Source: Haladaptatus caseinilyticus (GTDB taxonomy: Archaea > Halobacteriota > Halobacteria > Halobacteriales > Haladaptataceae). From it: a DNA stretch of 64,000 nucleotides. The notes under the pieces are model-generated. The model was not told where the DNA came from. It saw nothing but the letters and a program-made list of their open reading frames with translations, and searched no databases. Below are positions 9,393 to 18,500 of the stretch, piece after piece (positions within the stretch are counted from its first letter, which is position 1; every line of letters starts with the position of its first letter). Both the position numbers and the translations under genes were made by a program. The DNA lies in contig NZ_CP111036.1 in assembly GCF_026248685.1 (NCBI RefSeq), forward strand, positions 1,240,001-1,304,000, given 5' to 3'.

Positions 9393-10293
9393 CCCGAACC
9401 TAGTGCCAATCGCTGATACAAAGAGTGCTTCCGTTTATCAGGTCATGTCCGGACATAAAACATTTCGGTGGATGGGTTCGATTTCGTCGCATCGACGGAG
9501 AACTGTTGCTCACGGACGGTTCTGTCGGTGGTTTCGTGTCTGTTCGTACATTTTTCCACAGGAAATGTCCGTTCGGTATGATCACGTGTGCACTCGTCGC
9601 GCTGTTGACGCTCGTCTGTCGGCTTGAGGGTCGCTAGAATGCTGTTCGCCGGTTCGTCGGCCCGCTCCAGTGGAACGACCCATCCCTCAGTTCCACCCCA
9701 ATCTGTGTGCATCGGCGAACTGGGACTGAATGTCTTGTCGATCCGCAGTCCAGGCTTACTGGAACGGTCCAGTAGTCGTGTCCTTCTACACGACGAACAG
9801 TGTTTCATATCGATACTGTATATTCACTCATCATAACCGATCACTAAGCAGTGATTTTTCCCAAACCTCCCTCGCTCCATCGGTGGTCGAACAGTTGATA
9901 CCACTCTGTTGCACCCGCTTGCGGTTCGGTAGGGTCATTTTTGGAGGGGCCGCCGCTTCGGGAGGGTAATGGGTGCTCTCATCGGTTCTCGTCGATGAAA
10001 ATGGCGGTCTCATTCGACTATCGCGTATTGTCGTGTCGTATCTGGCAATTAGTGTCGTCCTTCCTGATATTCTTCCAAAATACTAGAAAAATATCTAGAT
10101 TAGTAGGTCGGAATCGACTAAATAACAATGGAGATCGGTGCCATAGCAGGCCGACGTTGTTTATGATAACAATAGCTTGCCGTAGCACCGGTATTTCGCG
10201 GTCGCTGAGGAAAAAGCAACGGAGAACGAACGATGGACTCGAATCTAGCCGGACGTCGGAAAAACGTACCACCGACACACGAGGGTGATTTTC
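9393..10293. other. Divergent gene-free region between wecB and glmS (about 900 bases)
   Basis: The region between two divergent amino-sugar genes holds no convincing gene; open frames here have shadow-like composition. The part at 10070-10170 is A/T-rich with TATA-like sequences (for example tttatgata about 10158) that may serve glmS, and ctttgtatcag around 9418 may be the wecB TATA box on the minus strand. Confidence 0.45.
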
Positions 10294-12099
10294 ATGTGTG
10301 GTATCATCGGCTGTGCAGGGCACGAAGGGGATACCGTCCCTGTGCTTCTGAACGGCTTGGCGAGACTGGAGTACCGCGGCTACGATTCGACGGGACTGGC
10401 GGTCAGCAACTCGGATATTCACGTCGTCAAGCGGGAGGGAGAACTCGACGAACTCGTCGAGACGGTCGAATCGGAGATCGAAGTCGATGGGGTGGCTGGG
10501 GTCGGACATACACGTTGGAGCACACACGGAAAACCGTCGGACGCCAACGCGCATCCGCACACGGACTGTGAAAATCGGGTTGCAGTCGTTCACAACGGCA
10601 TCATCGAGAACTACCAATCGCTCCGTGACGACCTGCGCTCGCTGGGACACGAGTTCGAGAGCAACACGGATACCGAAGTCATCCCGCATCTCGTCGGTCA
10701 CTATCTCGACGCCGGTTCGTCGCCGAAAGCGGCGTTCCATCGTGCGGTCGAGAAACTGGAGGGAAGCTACGCGATTGCGGCGGTCTTCGAATCGCGAAAG
10801 GAGGTGATGGCGACCCGCCAGGATTCGTCACTCGTCCTCGGCGTCGGCGATGAAGCCACCTACGTGGCGAGCGACATGACTGCGCTGATCGAGCGTACCG
10901 ACAGTGTCATTCACCTGGACGACGGTGAATTCGCCTTCCTTTCACCCGACGGATACACGATCATCGACGAGGATGGTGAGCGACAATCGAAGGCACAGAC
11001 GACCATCGAGTGGGACGTCGAAGAAATCACAAAGGGTCATCACGACCATTACATGATAAAGGAGATTTACGAGCAGTCGGCTGCACTCCGTGAATGTCTC
11101 CGTAACCGGTCCACCACCGACCGACTTATTTCGCTCGATACTTTCGACGACTATCACTCCGTAGACCGGGTTCATCTGGTCGCCTGCGGAACCAGCTATC
11201 ACGCGGCGCTTTTCGGTGCACAGATGCTCCGCGAGCGTGGGGTTTCGGCACAGGCGTTCTTAGCGAGCGAGTACGCGATGACTCCAGCACCTGTTCAGGA
11301 CGGTACGCTGGTCGTCGGCGTCACGCAGAGCGGCGAGACGGCCGACACGCTCGCTGCACTTCGTGCGGCCGACGAGCGAGGTGCTCGAACGCTCGCGCTG
11401 ACGAACGTCGTGGGTAGCTCCGCCGCTCGGGAGTGTGACGAGGCGCTCTACATCCGCTCCGGACCCGAAATCAGCGTCGCCGCAACGAAGACGTTCGCGA
11501 GTCAGCTCGTCACACTCACCCTGTTCGCACTCCACTCGTCATCGACCGAGTCGAATCACGAGACTCGACGACTCGTCTCGGCACTCGACGAGCTTCCGGG
11601 ACAGATTCAACGCCTCTTCGACACGACCACCGCGGGGGAGATCGCTAGCCGCCTCGCGGACGGTTCGGGATACTTTTTCATCGGGCGTGGGTTGCAGTAC
11701 CCCGTCGCGTTAGAGGGGGCGTTAAAGATGAAGGAGATAACCTACGAACACGCGGAGGGGTTTGCCGCGGGCGAACTCAAACACGGTCCACTCGCGCTGG
11801 TGACGGACGAGACGCCTGTCTTCGTTTCGGCCGTCGGTGACAACGAAACTGTCCGAAAAACGGTGGCGAACGCCGAGGAGGTGAAGGCACGCGGTGCGCC
11901 GCTTGTAGCTATCACTGATGGGACGTCATCCATCGAACGCCTCGCTGACGAAGTTCTCAGAGTTCCATCGACGAGCCGAGAGTTGGCGCCGGTACTCGTA
12001 AACGTCCAGTATCAACTGTTGGCTTACCACACGGCCAGACACCTTGGACGAAAAATCGACAAACCACGAAACCTCGCGAAGAGCGTCACCGTCGAGTAA
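10294..12099 (+). CDS. glmS: Glutamine--fructose-6-phosphate aminotransferase (isomerising)
   Basis: Makes glucosamine-6-phosphate from fructose-6-P and glutamine, the entry to UDP-GlcNAc. The start at 10294 gives MCGIIGC, so that Cys2 becomes the N-terminal nucleophile of the class-II glutamine amidotransferase domain after Met removal; the in-frame GTG at 10285 would bury it and is rejected. GATase motifs: GHTRWSTHG, HPHTDC, NGIIENY. Two SIS domains follow (CGTSYHAA, TQSGETADTL; then GRGLQYPVALEGALKMKE). The C-terminus ends in KPRNLAKSVTVE as in the family. 601 aa. Confidence 0.96.
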   Translation: MCGIIGCAGHEGDTVPVLLNGLARLEYRGYDSTGLAVSNSDIHVVKREGELDELVETVESEIEVDGVAGVGHTRWSTHGKPSDANAHPHTDCENRVAVVHNGIIENYQSLRDDLRSLGHEFESNTDTEVIPHLVGHYLDAGSSPKAAFHRAVEKLEGSYAIAAVFESRKEVMATRQDSSLVLGVGDEATYVASDMTALIERTDSVIHLDDGEFAFLSPDGYTIIDEDGERQSKAQTTIEWDVEEITKGHHDHYMIKEIYEQSAALRECLRNRSTTDRLISLDTFDDYHSVDRVHLVACGTSYHAALFGAQMLRERGVSAQAFLASEYAMTPAPVQDGTLVVGVTQSGETADTLAALRAADERGARTLALTNVVGSSAARECDEALYIRSGPEISVAATKTFASQLVTLTLFALHSSSTESNHETRRLVSALDELPGQIQRLFDTTTAGEIASRLADGSGYFFIGRGLQYPVALEGALKMKEITYEHAEGFAAGELKHGPLALVTDETPVFVSAVGDNETVRKTVANAEEVKARGAPLVAITDGTSSIERLADEVLRVPSTSRELAPVLVNVQYQLLAYHTARHLGRKIDKPRNLAKSVTVE

Positions 12100-12283
12100 C
12101 TCGCAGATCTGCTTATTTCCGATAGACGCTGGAGCTATCACGACTGAACTACCGTGATCGACCAACGGACCGAACGCACGTAAACTGTGGCACGGTACGG
12201 TTAGGACGCCGAAATCCGGACGTTTTGGGCCAATCTGTTCGTCGGGCGATACAATCAACTCGGTTCACGTGGTGGCGGAGTAT

Positions 12284-12385
12284 ATGCGTTCGCTCTATCG
12301 ATACGTGTCCGCCGGGCCGAGTGCGATGCGACCTTCGACCGTCGGCCGTCACGTTCTGGAAGGGGGCGGCCGACGACCGGCATGA
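12284..12385 (+). CDS. Possible 33-aa leader ORF coupled to the FtsX permease
   Basis: An ATG at 12284, preceded by a purine-rich ggtggcggag at 12271-12280, opens a frame of 33 codons whose TGA overlaps the permease start by four bases (ATGA at 12382-12385). The peptide is basic (several Arg) and matches no family I know. The permease itself has no obvious Shine-Dalgarno sequence, so this ORF could deliver ribosomes by termination-reinitiation. It may equally be chance. Confidence 0.3.
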   Translation: MRSLYRYVSAGPSAMRPSTVGRHVLEGGGRRPA

Positions 12386-15369
12386 CGCGAACGTATCGCC
12401 AACCGTTGCTTACGCGATGGTCACGGCGCGACCGTCTCACCGTTCTGGTCGTCGCCGTTATCGTCGCATTCCTCGTCGGGACCACGCTGTTGTTGCTCTC
12501 CGTCGGAACCGAGACCGAAGCCGTCTCGAACAAGTTTTCGGACTCGATGACGGTCACACAGTACGATTCGGTTGCGACCGCACGGAGCAATGCGAATCGG
12601 TCTGATATCGTCCTCCCGACAGCGACCGTTACGAGGAACGGTATCGAACACCAAATCGTCGGAATCCCTCCGGATTCGCCGACCGTTCTCTCCGATTATT
12701 CGGTCGAATGGCGAACGGCCCGTCTTCCTCCGCCACCCGACACGGGAATCAAGGGCGGGGTGGAGCGGCCGACGACGCGTCGATTCGAAACCGACGAGGG
12801 TTCGGTTCGACTCCGCGTTTCACCCTACACCGGCGATTCGGTGTTTCCGCGGTCGTGGTACGTTGGAACCCCATCGACCGTTCGTGAGGTCGGTACGTCT
12901 GGTGCGTTCGTCGTCGAAGCAAACGCCGGAGATAACGGCTTCGCGCGTCTCCGGACCGACGGCACGGTAACCCCGTCGCTGTTCCTGTACTTCCTCGCCG
13001 GGGTGCGGGAGGTGCTTCGGGTGTTGTCCGGCGTGACGATACTGGCGGCCGTCCTCGTTCTCGTCGTTCTCTACAACGTGACCCGGATGAGCGTCCGTGA
13101 TAGGATGACCACGATTCGAGTCGTTCGCACGACTGGTGCGACTCCACGGCAGATTCTCGGGTTGTTCGGCCTCAGAGCGGGGCTGCTCACAGCGACCGGT
13201 GTCCTCCTCGGCTATGCAGGGGGCGTCGTATTCACCCGTCTCGCCGTCAACGTCGCCATTTACGCGGGGGTTTCCCTCTCACTCTCTCCGCAAGTCACGA
13301 CCACATCGCTCGTCGTCTTGCTCCCGATGTTCGGTAGCGTCGTCGCCGTCGGCTTCTTCGCGGGTCTACTGGCCGCGTGGCCGGCGGTTTCGGGAGAGCC
13401 AGCGTCGTTGACGGGTCTCAAAACCCCGTCCGGGTCACAACAGACGTCCCGTCTCGGATTGCTCCCGAACCGTGCCAGTACTACGCTGTTGCGATGGCGC
13501 GCGCTGATTCCGACCGCGACCACCTTGGCGGTGTTCGCGCTCATCGTTCTCCTCTCCGGTTCGTTGGCGACCGCGCTGACGCCGCTTGCCAGTCCGTCGA
13601 GCGGAACTGTCACGGAATCGGGCGCGCCGTACCCGATGGCGAGTCGCATCGACGCCGAGTATGCGTCCGTCCTACGTTCGCAGGGTATCGAGGCCAGCCC
13701 CGAGATACTCGTCCCACAACTTCACGATGGGCAACCGTATCTCGCCCGCGGGGCGAACTTCAGTTCGTTCACCACCGTCTCCGACGCACGGCTAGTTTCC
13801 GGGCACGCCCCGAGAACTAAATACGAGGCGGTTATCGGCCACGACCTCGCGACGACGCTCGGTATCGATATCGGTGATTCGATTACCCTCGGTGGGGCGT
13901 CGTCACCTACCGTGACGCGAGTTCATATCGTCGGCACGTTCGACGCACCCGGCGTCCTCGACGACCAACTCGTCGTTCCACTTCCAACCGCACACGACCT
14001 CTCTACGGCACCCGGGACGGTTCAGTTCATTAGAACTGACGGTGGAACGCCGGATTTCTCCGGTGCCGATGACGGCGCTATCACGGTGACCGGCGTGAGT
14101 GCACCGCCGACCGCGGAGGTCGGCAAGCCATTTACCGTGACGATGAATGTACAAAACTTCGGACAGGAGACGGGAGAACGGCGAATCACCGCCCGTATCG
14201 GCGGTGAATCGGAATCCGTCACTGTCTCGCCAGCTCCCGGAGAGCGTTCGAGCAGACGGGTGAATCTCACCGTCCAGAATCCCGGAAACTACACGCTTCG
14301 CGTCGGGTCGCGTGAAAAGCGCATCGCCGTCTACCGACAACCGCCGCTATCCCTCGATGCCGTCCCGAACCGCGGACAGCCGGGAGAACGAATGCTCGTC
14401 CCGGTTCTGACGCCGAACGGTGAGCAGGTATCCGGTGCGACCGTCGAAATCGCAGGGACGACAGCGACGACGAACGAGCGTGGAGTCGCGACTGTTCCAC
14501 TCCCGAATCGGACGGGAAACTACACGATAAGGACCACGAAAGGTGCCCGGACGGTATCGTCGCACGTCGTCGTCTCGGAGGACGCATTGCACCCGTTCGG
14601 AGCACGGGTTCGGGTGACGCCGGATACGGCCAGCATGTATGCTCGCCCGACGGCTGAAGTAGTGCTCGTCAACCCGTGGGGGCGAACGCAGACTCGGACG
14701 ATATCAATCGTCACACCGGGGAAGACGGTCACGAAGAACGTGACGCTCCCGCCGTATCGAACCGAATCGGTATCCGTCAGCCTCTCCTCCGATACAGGGA
14801 AAGAACGGCTCGCACCCGGCGACTACACCGTTCGAATCGTTTCCGGCGGCGACGTCCTCGCGACCGACCAGTTTTCGATCGTCGGAGACGAGCGTCTGTT
14901 CTCCACTGTGGCACAGAACAGCGAGTACGCGCAGGGATCCGGTATCGGCCACGCCGTTCGGAGCGTGTTCGGTGATCTTCGAACGCTGTTGGTTTCGATG
15001 GCGGTCCTCGCTGGCATCACCACGGTAGGAAGCACGGCGGCGACGTTCGCACAGAGTGTTCACGCTCGCCGACGGACCGTTGCGATTCACCGAGCTACTG
15101 GTGCCACGCGGCGACAGGTTCTCCGGCGCGTTCTCGCCGACGTATGGCGGATTTCAGTCGTGTCGATACTCATCGGAATCACGGCCGCGATCCTCATCGG
15201 AATTTTCCTCGAACGAATGGGGCTGTTGACCGTGTTTGGGGTTCAGCTATCGATTTCGGTGTCCGCGCAGATCCTCGCCACGGTGGCCATCGGGTCGTTC
15301 CTCCTCGCTAACATCAGTGCGCTCGTGGTGACGATTCCGTTCCTCTTCGCCGACCCGGCCGACCGTTGA
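12382..15369 (+). CDS. ABC transporter permease: two FtsX domains with Ig/CARDB-like extracellular domains
   Basis: A 995-aa MacB/FtsX-type permease. A first membrane helix (about 18-41) is followed by an external MacB-like region, a first FtsX domain with three helices (about 195-330; LLNVT-type segment VLYNVTRMSVRDRMTTIRVV), a further helix (about 375-400) and a large external part (about 400-840). The latter contains a CARDB-like domain (about 565-650, VQNFGQETGERRI) and two more Ig-like modules (one with SGATVEIAGTTATTNERGVA), plus several N-x-S/T sites. A second FtsX domain closes the protein (about 855-995). The ATPase gene follows 52 nt later. Such systems usually export lipids, peptides or lipoproteins, or act mechanically; the substrate here is unknown. 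Confidence 0.85.
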   Translation: MTRTYRQPLLTRWSRRDRLTVLVVAVIVAFLVGTTLLLLSVGTETEAVSNKFSDSMTVTQYDSVATARSNANRSDIVLPTATVTRNGIEHQIVGIPPDSPTVLSDYSVEWRTARLPPPPDTGIKGGVERPTTRRFETDEGSVRLRVSPYTGDSVFPRSWYVGTPSTVREVGTSGAFVVEANAGDNGFARLRTDGTVTPSLFLYFLAGVREVLRVLSGVTILAAVLVLVVLYNVTRMSVRDRMTTIRVVRTTGATPRQILGLFGLRAGLLTATGVLLGYAGGVVFTRLAVNVAIYAGVSLSLSPQVTTTSLVVLLPMFGSVVAVGFFAGLLAAWPAVSGEPASLTGLKTPSGSQQTSRLGLLPNRASTTLLRWRALIPTATTLAVFALIVLLSGSLATALTPLASPSSGTVTESGAPYPMASRIDAEYASVLRSQGIEASPEILVPQLHDGQPYLARGANFSSFTTVSDARLVSGHAPRTKYEAVIGHDLATTLGIDIGDSITLGGASSPTVTRVHIVGTFDAPGVLDDQLVVPLPTAHDLSTAPGTVQFIRTDGGTPDFSGADDGAITVTGVSAPPTAEVGKPFTVTMNVQNFGQETGERRITARIGGESESVTVSPAPGERSSRRVNLTVQNPGNYTLRVGSREKRIAVYRQPPLSLDAVPNRGQPGERMLVPVLTPNGEQVSGATVEIAGTTATTNERGVATVPLPNRTGNYTIRTTKGARTVSSHVVVSEDALHPFGARVRVTPDTASMYARPTAEVVLVNPWGRTQTRTISIVTPGKTVTKNVTLPPYRTESVSVSLSSDTGKERLAPGDYTVRIVSGGDVLATDQFSIVGDERLFSTVAQNSEYAQGSGIGHAVRSVFGDLRTLLVSMAVLAGITTVGSTAATFAQSVHARRRTVAIHRATGATRRQVLRRVLADVWRISVVSILIGITAAILIGIFLERMGLLTVFGVQLSISVSAQILATVAIGSFLLANISALVVTIPFLFADPADR

Positions 15370-15421
15370 GGAGGGTGATCCGGCATACACCTTTGTGTCT
15401 CCGCGTTGCATCCGGTTTCGA

Positions 15422-16084
15422 ATGACTGCAACAGTGCTCGAAGCGGATTCGGTCGGCGTCCTGCGAGGCGGGACCGAGATTTTGCGCGACGTCTCGCTCA
15501 CGGTACCGGAAAACGCGAAAATCCTCGTCCAAGGGTCGAGCGGCGCGGGGAAGACGACTCTGTTCAATCTCCTCGGATTGTTGGCGACCCCGTCGAAGGG
15601 GACGGTCCGGGTCATGGGGACGGACGCGGAGGAACTCTCGGAACGACGACGTGCCCACCTTCGCCGGGAACATATCGGCTTCATCTTTCAGGATTTTCAG
15701 CTCATCCCCGACCTCACGGCGTGGGAGAACGCCGCACTCCCACAGGATCACACCGGTACTCGCGACGAGGAGTGGCTCGAAACGCTGTTCGCGAAACTCG
15801 ACATCGGCGACGTCAGGGAACAGTATCCGGCGACGCTCAGCGGCGGCGAGAAACAGCGCGTTGCGACCGCGCGAGCCTTGTCGAACCGACCGGGGGTGCT
15901 GTTGGCGGACGAGCCAACCGGGCAGCTCGACCCAAAGACGACGGAACAGGTGCTCGAACTCGTCTTCGAACTCCGCGCGGACACCGAAACCGCGCTCGTC
16001 ACCATCAGTCACGACCCACAGCTGAGCAGTCGGTTCGACACCGTCGTTCGTATCGAAGACGGAACCGTCCGGGCCGCGAAATGA
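15422..16084 (+). CDS. ABC transporter ATP-binding protein (LolD/MacB type)
   Basis: The 220-aa nucleotide-binding partner of the preceding permease. Walker A is GSSGAGKTT (about residues 37-45), the Q-loop follows at FIFQDFQLIPDLTAWEN, the ABC signature is LSGGEKQR, Walker B is VLLADEPTGQLD and the H-loop is TISHD. I chose ATG 15422 because VLEADSVGVLRGG after it matches the domain start; the in-frame GTG at 15395 adds nine non-conserved residues. The single NBD fits a homodimer bound to the permease. Confidence 0.92.
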   Translation: MTATVLEADSVGVLRGGTEILRDVSLTVPENAKILVQGSSGAGKTTLFNLLGLLATPSKGTVRVMGTDAEELSERRRAHLRREHIGFIFQDFQLIPDLTAWENAALPQDHTGTRDEEWLETLFAKLDIGDVREQYPATLSGGEKQRVATARALSNRPGVLLADEPTGQLDPKTTEQVLELVFELRADTETALVTISHDPQLSSRFDTVVRIEDGTVRAAK

Positions 16085-16122
16085 CCGCGACGAATCGTGG
16101 TCGCTCCACAGGTGGTCTTCGA

Positions 16123-17124
16123 CTAGAGGAGGACAGTGAGAATTCCGAGCACTGTCGTGCTGACGACGATGAAGCTCACCAGCACGACTGCGACCGGTTC
16201 GAATCCGGTCGAGCGTAGGTCGTCGAGCCTCAGTTCAAGCCCTAACCCGGCAAAGGCGAGCATGAACAACCAGTTCGAAGCGTGCTCCAGCGACGTGACT
16301 TGGTCCGCGCTGATGACGCCCACACTGGCGAGGATCATGAGGAACAGGAAGCCGAAGACGAACTTCGGGAAGGTTCGCCAGAGGTGGCTAGTCTTTTCCT
16401 TCCCCGGCCGTCTCCCATCGCCGGGACGTCGCAGATAATACAGTGCGTATCCGGTTGCCGCGAGGCCGATAAGCGCGTTTCGAGCCAGTTTGACGAGTAC
16501 TGCCCACTCTCCCGCGGTTTCCGAGAACGCGAATCCGACTGCAGTGACTGGTCCCGTACTGAACATCGTCAAACCCGCCCAGACGCCGAAAACCCTGTCC
16601 GAGAGACCGAGCGCGTGACCGACCGCCGGATAGACGAGGAGCGTCAGCGTGTCGAACAGAAGGACGGTCCCGGCGGCGTAGGCGATCTGTCGCTCGTCGG
16701 CGTCGATGCTTCCCGCGACGGCGACGACTGCCGACACGCCGCAAATGCTCGACCCGGCAGCGAGTAGCGACCCCGTCTTTTGCGTGATGCCGAAACAGCG
16801 TCGTGAGAGTAATTCGACCGAGAGGATGGCGACTGCGACCGTTCCCACGATGAGGGCGAGTATCGTCGGCCCGGCACCGACCACGCGGTCGAAGGCGACG
16901 CTCGCACCCATCACGACGATTCCGGCTTCCAACCAGAGTTTGTGGGTCTCGATGCCCGCTTTCGCCCAGCCCAATCCTCCGGCCGTATTTCCGACGAGGA
17001 CGCCGACGAGGATCGTGGCGATGAGATAGTCGATGCTCGGGATAATCGTCGCGATCCCCCGCCCGAGAAGACCGATTCCGGCGAGAAGCAGTATACCGGA
17101 CAACAATTCTGTTCGGTCTTTCAT
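16123..17124 (-). CDS. YeiH/UPF0324 family transporter (putative sulfate exporter)
   Basis: A 333-aa membrane protein with about ten hydrophobic segments. Family features: LLGRGIATIIP near the start, TILVGVLVGNT, ETHKLWLEAGIVVMGASV, and the central LAAGSSICGVSAVVAVAGSI around residue 130, typical of UPF0324. Members are linked to sulfonate/sulfate export in bacteria, but transport has not been shown for haloarchaeal versions as far as I know. It starts four bases after a 40-aa membrane ORF on the same strand. Confidence 0.88.
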   Translation of the reverse strand: MKDRTELLSGILLLAGIGLLGRGIATIIPSIDYLIATILVGVLVGNTAGGLGWAKAGIETHKLWLEAGIVVMGASVAFDRVVGAGPTILALIVGTVAVAILSVELLSRRCFGITQKTGSLLAAGSSICGVSAVVAVAGSIDADERQIAYAAGTVLLFDTLTLLVYPAVGHALGLSDRVFGVWAGLTMFSTGPVTAVGFAFSETAGEWAVLVKLARNALIGLAATGYALYYLRRPGDGRRPGKEKTSHLWRTFPKFVFGFLFLMILASVGVISADQVTSLEHASNWLFMLAFAGLGLELRLDDLRSTGFEPVAVVLVSFIVVSTTVLGILTVLL

Positions 17125-17128
17125 CGCT

Positions 17129-17251
17129 TTACCACGGAATCGACCCGCCGGCCAGCACGACTCCGAGAAGGCACAAGGCGACGAGCACTGCCTGCCAGTC
17201 CCGGTCGAGGTTGCCGACCCATCGTCGTACCGATGTGAACGCTCGAATCAT
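17129..17251 (-). CDS. 40-aa single-pass membrane microprotein upstream of the YeiH-type transporter
   Basis: ATG at 17251 (minus strand) opens a 40-codon frame ending at 17129, four bases before the transporter start. The peptide has a basic, amphipathic N-terminal part (RAFTSVRRWVGNLDRDW) and one hydrophobic helix (QAVLVALCLLGVVLAGG), ending SIPW. Composition and exact spacing fit a real small membrane subunit or assembly factor translated with the transporter. It is too short for ordinary gene finders. Confidence 0.5.
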   Translation of the reverse strand: MIRAFTSVRRWVGNLDRDWQAVLVALCLLGVVLAGGSIPW

Positions 17252-17481
17252 GTGGTTACGCCTCTCCCCGTCCTCTAACTATCGTGTACCAGTTCGTCCC
17301 GCCACGAATATATTCCCTTTCGTAACGGCCAACGAGTCGTGTCATCATCTCTCATGTTTCTCTCAGGCACGGAGTTCGTCGAAGTCGAATCGGTCGGCGA
17401 TGATCTCGTCGGTGTTTTTCGCCCCGTCGCTTCTGTCTCCGAATAGTCCCATTTTTACCCACCCCTCCCCACGTTTCGGGC

Positions 17482-17808
17482 ATGACCGAGTTCGACCCCG
17501 AGAAGTTCGAGGACAAGTACGTGCACTACTTCAACGAACTCCAGCGAGCGTACAAAAACGCGTTTAACTACATGAACGAACGACACGATTCCCAAGTGAT
17601 TCATGCCATCGACCAGCAGGTGCTGAACGAGAGCGAACCCTTCTACGATGGGAATGGCGAATTCCGCATCGAACTCCCCGACGACCCTGCCGACCGCGTA
17701 CAGGGAGTCGTCGTCGCGGACGACAAACTGGAAGAACTACTCGAAGCCTACGTCGAACGGATCGAGTCCGAACTGCGTCGCGTCTTCGGACTTCAGTCGA
17801 GTAATTAA
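17482..17808 (+). CDS. Conserved haloarchaeal acidic protein (DUF5783-like)
   Basis: A 108-aa soluble, acidic, mostly helical protein beginning MTEFDPEKFEDKYVHYFNELQ. The segment AYKNAFNYMNERHDSQVIHAIDQQVL and the following ELPDDPADRV look like a conserved haloarchaeal family I recall as DUF5783; I am not sure of the number. No catalytic motif is visible. It stands alone between divergent neighbours. Confidence 0.75.
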   Translation: MTEFDPEKFEDKYVHYFNELQRAYKNAFNYMNERHDSQVIHAIDQQVLNESEPFYDGNGEFRIELPDDPADRVQGVVVADDKLEELLEAYVERIESELRRVFGLQSSN

Positions 17809-18071
17809 AGTTCGCAACTGAGTGCCTATTCTACGGTTTCTCCGACACTTTTCGAGTGCTCCGTTCACGCCGCCATCAAAAACCTCTCGACGATTTTGAG
17901 TAGTATTTCCCGTAGATTCATCGTTGCCGCTCCGATTCGCGAATGCGCTCCATACGCCTCGTCGGATTCACTGGAAGCCGTGGGCAGAGCCGGAAACGAC
18001 CGGCGAAAATCGCCGATTTCGACCCGATAACAGTGGAAAGGCCTAAGGATGCTGGAACCATACCTCGGCAC

Positions 18072-18419
18072 ATGAGCACCGAAACTCAGGAAGACGGCGA
18101 CGACCTCGAAGAACGGGTCAGTAACTTCCTGCGCCGTAACTTCCCGCAGATTCAAATGCACGGTGGGAGTGCCGCCATTCAGAACATCGACCGCGAGACC
18201 GGCGAAGTCACCATCATGCTCGGCGGCGCGTGCAGTGGGTGCGGTATCTCCCCGATGACGATTCAGGCTATCAAAAGCCGAATGGTCAAAGAGATCCCCG
18301 AAATCGAAAAAGTCAACGCCGACACCGGCATGGGCGGCGGCGGTGGCGGAATGAGTCCGTCCTTCCCCGGCGAAACCAGCGATGACGGCGACGACGAAGG
18401 TCCGCAGGCACCATTCTAA
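18072..18419 (+). CDS. NifU C-terminal-domain Fe-S scaffold/carrier protein
   Basis: A 115-aa protein with one NifU C-terminal domain: FLRRNFPQIQMHGGSAAIQNI, then LGGACSGCGISPMT with the CxxC pair that binds a labile Fe-S cluster, then IKSRMVKEIPEIEKV. The glycine-rich, acidic tail (about residues 85-115) is haloarchaeal. It should hold or deliver Fe-S clusters to apo-proteins. The frame is open further upstream (to 17943) but the ATG at 18072 begins the conserved, acidic N-terminus. Confidence 0.92.
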   Translation: MSTETQEDGDDLEERVSNFLRRNFPQIQMHGGSAAIQNIDRETGEVTIMLGGACSGCGISPMTIQAIKSRMVKEIPEIEKVNADTGMGGGGGGMSPSFPGETSDDGDDEGPQAPF

Positions 18420-18500
18420 CAGCGGTATTTTTAGTTTTCGGCCGATTCCACGCATGGAATCACGATATTTATCCCACCGGACGCTGTAGCAGGCGACAGT

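Noticed and set aside
9443-9808. A 121-aa minus-strand frame upstream of wecB
   Set aside because: No domain, Arg/Ser/Thr-rich shadow composition; may at most be an eroded gene.
10018-10740. A 240-aa minus-strand frame over the glmS start
   Set aside because: Overlaps the well-supported glmS and is V/R-rich as expected for an antisense frame.
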